Positions 60,586 to 64,000 of a DNA stretch of 64,000 bases are shown here, one piece after another. The DNA comes from Roseovarius sp. MMSF_3350. Lineage in GTDB: Bacteria > Pseudomonadota > Alphaproteobacteria > Rhodobacterales > Rhodobacteraceae. The stretch covers positions 62,001 through 126,000 of the forward strand of contig NZ_JASHIZ010000008.1 of NCBI RefSeq assembly GCF_030733425.1. Reading direction: 5' to 3'. Both the position numbers and the translations under genes were made by a program. The notes under the pieces were generated by a model. It worked only from the letters and a program-made list of their open reading frames with translations. It ran no database searches and was not told the DNA's origin. Position 1 is the first letter of the stretch; each line of letters begins with the position of its first letter.

Positions 60586-61193
60586 GTCAGGCGCGGTTCT
60601 ACCGCAGCCCGCACATCCGCCGCAATCGCTTCGATCCCACGGTTGCCGTCGACCACAACGAAGCGGTCTGAAAATTCGTCCGCAAGGTCCAGGAACCCCT
60701 GCCGCATCTGCGCCTGCAGGCTGGCGCCAAAGCTCTCGAACCGCTCTTCGCTGCCGCCGCGCGACAAAGCGCGCTCCAGCCCAGTGCCCGGGTCCATGTC
60801 GATCAGGACAGTCAGGTCCGGCTCACGCCCGATCATCAGCTCGTGCAGCGCATCGACCTTTTGGCGCAAATCGCCCCGGCTCAGCCCCTGGTACATGCGC
60901 GTGCTGTCGGCGAAACGGTCACAGATCACCATTTTCCCGGCCGCCAGCGCAGGCTCGATCAGCCGTTCAAGGTGGTCCCGCCGCGCCGCGGTGAACAGAA
61001 GCAATTCGGTCTCGGCCGCGCCTTCCAGCACCAGCTTGCGGATTTCCTCGGCGCCCTCGCTGCCGCCCGGCTCGCGCGTCAGGATCACCTCGCGGCCCGT
61101 GCCTTGCAGATGCTCTGCCAATAGGCGGGCCTGCGTGGACTTGCCCGACCCGTCGATTCCTTCAAAGGTGACGAAGCGGCCCTTCCCGCTCAA
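60582..61193 (-). CDS. tmk: thymidylate kinase
   Basis: Phosphorylates dTMP to dTDP. The 203 residues include the P-loop FEGIDGSGKSTQARLL (near 9-24), TREPGGSEGAEEIRKL, the DRF/Y-type CDRFADSTRMYQG and the lid region. The start codon is a TTG at 61193 that overlaps the carboxypeptidase stop (TTGA), with GAGGG upstream; no ATG gives the conserved amino terminus. Confidence 0.95.
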   Translation of the reverse strand: MSGKGRFVTFEGIDGSGKSTQARLLAEHLQGTGREVILTREPGGSEGAEEIRKLVLEGAAETELLLFTAARRDHLERLIEPALAAGKMVICDRFADSTRMYQGLSRGDLRQKVDALHELMIGREPDLTVLIDMDPGTGLERALSRGGSEERFESFGASLQAQMRQGFLDLADEFSDRFVVVDGNRGIEAIAADVRAAVEPRLT

Positions 61194-62356
61194 AGCGCAC
61201 CCTCGGGCCCCTGCTGCAAGCGTTTCAACAGCACACCGGCGACGGTCTTCAGCCGCACGGCAAAGCCGCCCACGGCAACGCTTTCGGCAGCCACGAGCGG
61301 CACGCGCATTTCAGGCAGCCCCTCGGGCGTGAACACCAGCTCGCCCAGTTCGTCGCCCTGCGCGATGGGCGCGCTCACGGGGCCTTCATAGACCACCTCG
61401 GCCTTCATGTTGTCCGAGCCCAGCACCGGGACCAGCGTCGTCAGGTCTTTGGCAGGGGTCAGCCCTACGGTTGCCGTGCTTCCCATCCAGACGTTGGCGC
61501 GCGAGACTTCGCTGCCGGCCTTGACGATCTCTTTTTCGGCAAATTGGCGAAAGGACCAGTTCACAAGGGCTTCCGCCTCTTGTGCTCTTTGGGCAGCCGT
61601 TTCCAGTCCCGACAGCACGAACACCACGCGGCGCCCGCCCTGTTCGGCCGAGCCGGTAAGCCCATAGCCGGCGGCTTCGGTATGCCCGGTCTTAAGGCCG
61701 TCCGCCCCGATCCCCAGCTTCAGCAGGGGGTTGCGGTTCTGCGTGTTCTGCGGCGCGCGGCCGTCGAATTCGTACTCGGTTTCGGCGAACATCGGATAGA
61801 AGTTCGGGAAATCCACGATCAGCCGCTCGGCCAGGATCGCAAGGTCGCGCATGCTCATCCGGTGTCCTGCGGCGGGCCAGCCGTTCGAGTTGGCGAAGGT
61901 CGAGTTCGTCATGCCCATGTCCCGCGCCTTCTGGGTCATGAACCGGGCGAACCCGGCCTCCGTGCCGTCAGGGCTCAGCGCCTCGGCAATCACCGCGCAG
62001 GCGTCGTTGCCCGACAGCACGATGATCCCGCGCAACAGATCCTCGACGCTCACCCGGTCGGTGGTGTCAAGGAACATGGTCGAGCCGCCATAGCTCATCG
62101 CATGCTGCGACACCGGCAGCTTTTCCTGCAGGGAAAGCCGCCCGTCGCGAATGGCCTCGAACGCCACGTATAGCGTCATCAGCTTGGACATCGAGGCCGG
62201 CGGCAAAGGCTCGTCGGCGTTCCGGCTGAGCAGGACGGTCCCGGTTCCCAGATCCTTCACATACGCGGCCTTGGCGCTGGTGTCGAAAGCCTGCGCCGGC
62301 AAGGAAAGCGCAATCACCGCGACACAGGCGGTCAGAAGTCGTGCAAGAAGGGTCAT
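61190..62356 (-). CDS. D-alanyl-D-alanine carboxypeptidase (PBP5/6 type)
   Basis: Low-molecular-weight penicillin-binding protein that trims the terminal D-Ala of peptidoglycan stem peptides. The 388-residue precursor has a signal peptide (LTACVAVIALSLPAQA, about 8-23) and the S11 motifs SMSK (S55-K58), SGN (115-117) and KTG (222-224). The PBP5-like carboxy-terminal domain follows (about 280-380). It overlaps tmk by four bases and follows the SPOR lipoprotein gene by 14 bases. Confidence 0.93.
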   Translation of the reverse strand: MTLLARLLTACVAVIALSLPAQAFDTSAKAAYVKDLGTGTVLLSRNADEPLPPASMSKLMTLYVAFEAIRDGRLSLQEKLPVSQHAMSYGGSTMFLDTTDRVSVEDLLRGIIVLSGNDACAVIAEALSPDGTEAGFARFMTQKARDMGMTNSTFANSNGWPAAGHRMSMRDLAILAERLIVDFPNFYPMFAETEYEFDGRAPQNTQNRNPLLKLGIGADGLKTGHTEAAGYGLTGSAEQGGRRVVFVLSGLETAAQRAQEAEALVNWSFRQFAEKEIVKAGSEVSRANVWMGSTATVGLTPAKDLTTLVPVLGSDNMKAEVVYEGPVSAPIAQGDELGELVFTPEGLPEMRVPLVAAESVAVGGFAVRLKTVAGVLLKRLQQGPEGAL

Positions 62357-62370
62357 GGGGAGGTTCCGTA

Positions 62371-63309
62371 TCAGTTTGTTACAGCGTATGCATCATCAAA
62401 ACCGACGTCCTTGACCTTTTTCAACAGGACAGATTGTTCCGACGCACTCTGCGCGGGTCCCACGATCACCCGCCAGAAGGTCTTGCCCTGCGAGCTCTGT
62501 TTTTTAACGGTCGGCACCATGCCCTCCTGCCGCATGGCGGTGGCGGTATTCCGCGCATTCTGCTCGACCGAGAAGATGCCGATCTGCAGATAGGGCTTGG
62601 ACAGGGACGAGCCCGCCTGCACCGGCGTCGCCGCGGCGGGGGTCGCTTGCGGGGCCGGTTCGGTGGCCACGGCGGGCGTCGTACCCGCGGTCTGGGTCGC
62701 CGGGCTCACCGGATCGATGGCCTCGGCGCTTTCGATCGCGGCGGCAGCCCCGGCCAGCGGGTCCAGAGTGGTCTGTTCGACCGTAGCAGGGGCCAGCGAG
62801 CCAGTCTCACCTTCGGTCTCGGCGGCGGCCAGCGCTTCGGGGTCCGGCGCAGACTCCCGGCGCAGGGCGGTCACGTTCAACTGCGACGGCGCACCGGCCA
62901 GCATGCCCAGAGCATCGGCGGCATCGGACGAGACCTGAAAGATCGGCCCCGGATTGCTGCGTTCCCGGCGGAAGAGCGCGCCGATCACGAACTTGTCGTT
63001 CTTGGTGTTGCGGATGATGACGCGCTCGGGCTCCTGCACGTCGGGGTGCGCGACCCACACGCCACCCAGCGACGGGCGGCCGTCCCACAGGCCCTTGTCG
63101 GTCACCTGGAAGACATCCGGCGCTTCCACGTCCCGCTCGATCAGTTTGACCGAGTTGTCCGCCGAGGTCACCTCGTCGGTCTCATTGGCTTGCGATTTGA
63201 AAAGGCCGAATTCTCCGCCCTCGGTGCAACCGCTCAGAACCAGCGCAATCACGCTGGAGGCGGTGATCAGGCGCACGCGCGCACCTTTGCCCGTCCATTG
63301 AAATATCAT
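62371..63309 (-). CDS. SPOR-domain lipoprotein
   Basis: A 312-residue predicted lipoprotein: signal sequence with lipobox VLSGC (Cys near 28), an amino-terminal globular domain (about 55-150: FQVTDKGLWDGRPSLGGVWVAHP, VIIRNTKNDKFVIGALF) resembling the RlpA double-psi barrel region, an Ala/Pro/Thr-rich linker (about 165-235) and a SPOR domain (about 238-312) that binds denuded septal glycan. It heads the operon with the D,D-carboxypeptidase, consistent with cell-wall remodelling at division. Confidence 0.85.
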   Translation of the reverse strand: MIFQWTGKGARVRLITASSVIALVLSGCTEGGEFGLFKSQANETDEVTSADNSVKLIERDVEAPDVFQVTDKGLWDGRPSLGGVWVAHPDVQEPERVIIRNTKNDKFVIGALFRRERSNPGPIFQVSSDAADALGMLAGAPSQLNVTALRRESAPDPEALAAAETEGETGSLAPATVEQTTLDPLAGAAAAIESAEAIDPVSPATQTAGTTPAVATEPAPQATPAAATPVQAGSSLSKPYLQIGIFSVEQNARNTATAMRQEGMVPTVKKQSSQGKTFWRVIVGPAQSASEQSVLLKKVKDVGFDDAYAVTN

Positions 63310-63511
63310 GTTTCGTCCCTTGCCTGTCATGCACCGTTTTGGGTGCGGGTGCCGGTTTTCCGGCGTTTGCTCGAGCGCGCAGTTGCCTGCGCCTGCATAC
63401 AGAATAACCGCTCCGGGCCGTTCTGAAAAGTCTGCAAAGCGATTCCAGCCAAAATCCACGACAACTGATGCCTTTAAGAATCGCCGAAGCCACAGTAACA
63501 CGTCCCAATGC

Positions 63512-63601
63512 GGAGGTTTGGCAGAGTGGTCGAATGCACCGGTCTTGAAAACCGGCGGGCGTGAAAGCGTCCCCAGGGTTCGAATCCCTGAGCCTCCGCC
63601 A
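63512..63601 (+). tRNA. tRNA-Ser, anticodon TGA
   Basis: A 90-nt class II tRNA. Acceptor stem GGAGGTT/AGCCTCC (one T-G pair), anticodon stem CCGGT/ACCGG around loop CTTGAAA, anticodon TGA at 63546-63548, a long variable arm (CGGGCGTGAAAGCGTCCC), the T arm CAGGG-TTCGAAT-CCCTG and an encoded GCCA end. Reads serine UCA codons. It lies between the SPOR lipoprotein and cytochrome c genes; the 202 bases before and 122 after it contain no other gene. Confidence 0.97.
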
Positions 63602-63723
63602 CATGCTCGGCACGCAGACGAGCAAGCCGTTAAACTCACTTTCATTTCACGTTTCAGCCCGGAAAGCGTCATGAATACCGTGGGTTTCGCCAGACACGCA
63701 GCTCCAGCGACTATTCCCCAACC

Positions 63724-64000
63724 CTAGTCCGCCGTGTCGTCGAGCTTGGCAGGCTCAAGACTCGCATAATAGGCCGCCAGCGCCTCGATTTCACGGTCGG
63801 TCAGGTCCTTCGAGGCCTTGAACATGAGCTCCGCCGCCCGTCCGCCACCGCGATTGCCTTCGCGCCACAGCGTCAGCTGCTGCGCAAGGTAGGGTGCGTG
63901 CTGCCCCGCCAGCGACGGGAAGGCCGGGTTGATCGGCACGGGCCATGGCCCGTGACAGGCGCGGCACGCCGGCACGCTTTGCGAGCCACCCTTGGCAAAG
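63724..64000 (-). CDS. c-type cytochrome (5' end outside window)
   Basis: Carboxy-terminal part of a cytochrome c protein, reading off the right edge. It contains the haem-attachment motif CRACHG (CxxCH) after a GSQSVPAC lead-in, then PAFPSLAGQHAPYLAQQL (read as the usual class I helix region) and a distal axial-Met candidate in AELMFKASKDLTDREIEALAAYYASL. It is the second-haem-type domain pattern of cytochrome c4/c553 proteins, so an upstream haem domain may lie outside the window. It would be a periplasmic electron carrier. Confidence 0.88.
   Translation of the reverse strand, partial: FAKGGSQSVPACRACHGPWPVPINPAFPSLAGQHAPYLAQQLTLWREGNRGGGRAAELMFKASKDLTDREIEALAAYYASLEPAKLDDTAD

Noticed and set aside
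63512-63601. tRNA-Ser as an integration site for a genomic island
   Set aside because: No integrase, no duplicated tRNA 3' end and no atypical genes are seen on either side within the window.
1-64000. CRISPR arrays, insertion sequences, prophage or toxin-antitoxin pairs
   Set aside because: No regularly spaced direct repeats, transposase, integrase or phage structural genes were seen; the small P-loop gene at 40942 has no antitoxin-like neighbour.

Overview
The window is a single contiguous piece of a GC-rich alphaproteobacterial chromosome, most likely from the Roseobacter group of the Rhodobacterales. The strongest taxonomic evidence is a SAM/SAH-type riboswitch in front of metK, a class reported from Rhodobacterales. 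Also consistent are the irr/fabA/fabB/fabI neighbourhood, the miaB-phoH-ybeY-corC-lnt-metK gene order, a type A RNase P RNA, an HWE-family histidine kinase and short overlapping operons. No insertion sequence, integrase, prophage or CRISPR array was found. Most of the DNA is ordinary core genome; accessory interest lies in small gene sets inserted between core blocks and in intergenic palindromes.

Layout. 1-11400: a truncated Lrp regulator, a small exported protein, a class V aminotransferase, a UbiH-like hydroxylase with an M50B-like membrane protein, a HAD nucleotidase, a GntR regulator, a GT2 glycosyltransferase with a GspE/MshEN-like N-terminus, carA, a YqeY protein, a decayed HWE-kinase fragment and an exported protein of unknown function. 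11400-23100: DUF2244, dtd, a GlxA-type regulator, an RluB/RsuA-type pseudouridine synthase, tadA, a UPF0173 hydrolase, a ceramidase-family membrane protein, gatC-gatA, an excalibur lipoprotein, an AmpD-like amidase, rnpB, an Rrf2 regulator with an AhpD-like protein, and argE. 23110-32765 (minus strand): miaB, two genes sharing a WVDP-GC-HW module, phoH, ybeY, corC, lnt, the riboswitch with metK, a BASS transporter and trmB. 32880-36060: a GT-A-like protein, a bis-haem ferric-reductase-type membrane protein paired with a Tat-exported dioxygenase-fold protein, and a PACE efflux protein. 36210-43604: an RTX-repeat protein, fabI-fabB, an HWE kinase, a P-loop kinase-like gene, fabA, irr and a quinone-oxidoreductase homologue.

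43648-54180: a membrane protein, an FKBP isomerase, then a tightly packed plus-strand run (haloacid dehalogenase, alpha/beta hydrolase, threonine/serine dehydratase, macro domain, EEP nuclease, enol-lactonase-like hydrolase, MFS transporter, zinc alcohol dehydrogenase, enolase-superfamily enzyme). 54259-56727 (minus): an ECF sigma factor, its membrane anti-sigma factor and a subtilisin in one overlapping operon. 56865-63309 (minus): SPOR lipoprotein, D,D-carboxypeptidase, tmk, holB, tatD, a PhnP-like hydrolase and an AEC transporter, apparently one operon. The window ends with tRNA-Ser(TGA) and a truncated cytochrome c gene.

The best candidates for undescribed biology are: (i) the quinol-type bis-haem membrane protein plus Tat-exported intradiol-fold protein (33824-34931); (ii) the sigma/anti-sigma/subtilisin operon, where the anti-sigma periplasmic domain looks like a subtilisin inhibitor or propeptide; (iii) the WVDP-GC-HW module shared by an OmpA-like protein and a lipoprotein inserted into a core operon; and (iv) three intergenic clusters of consecutive near-perfect palindromes. 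All rest on reading the sequence without database searches.
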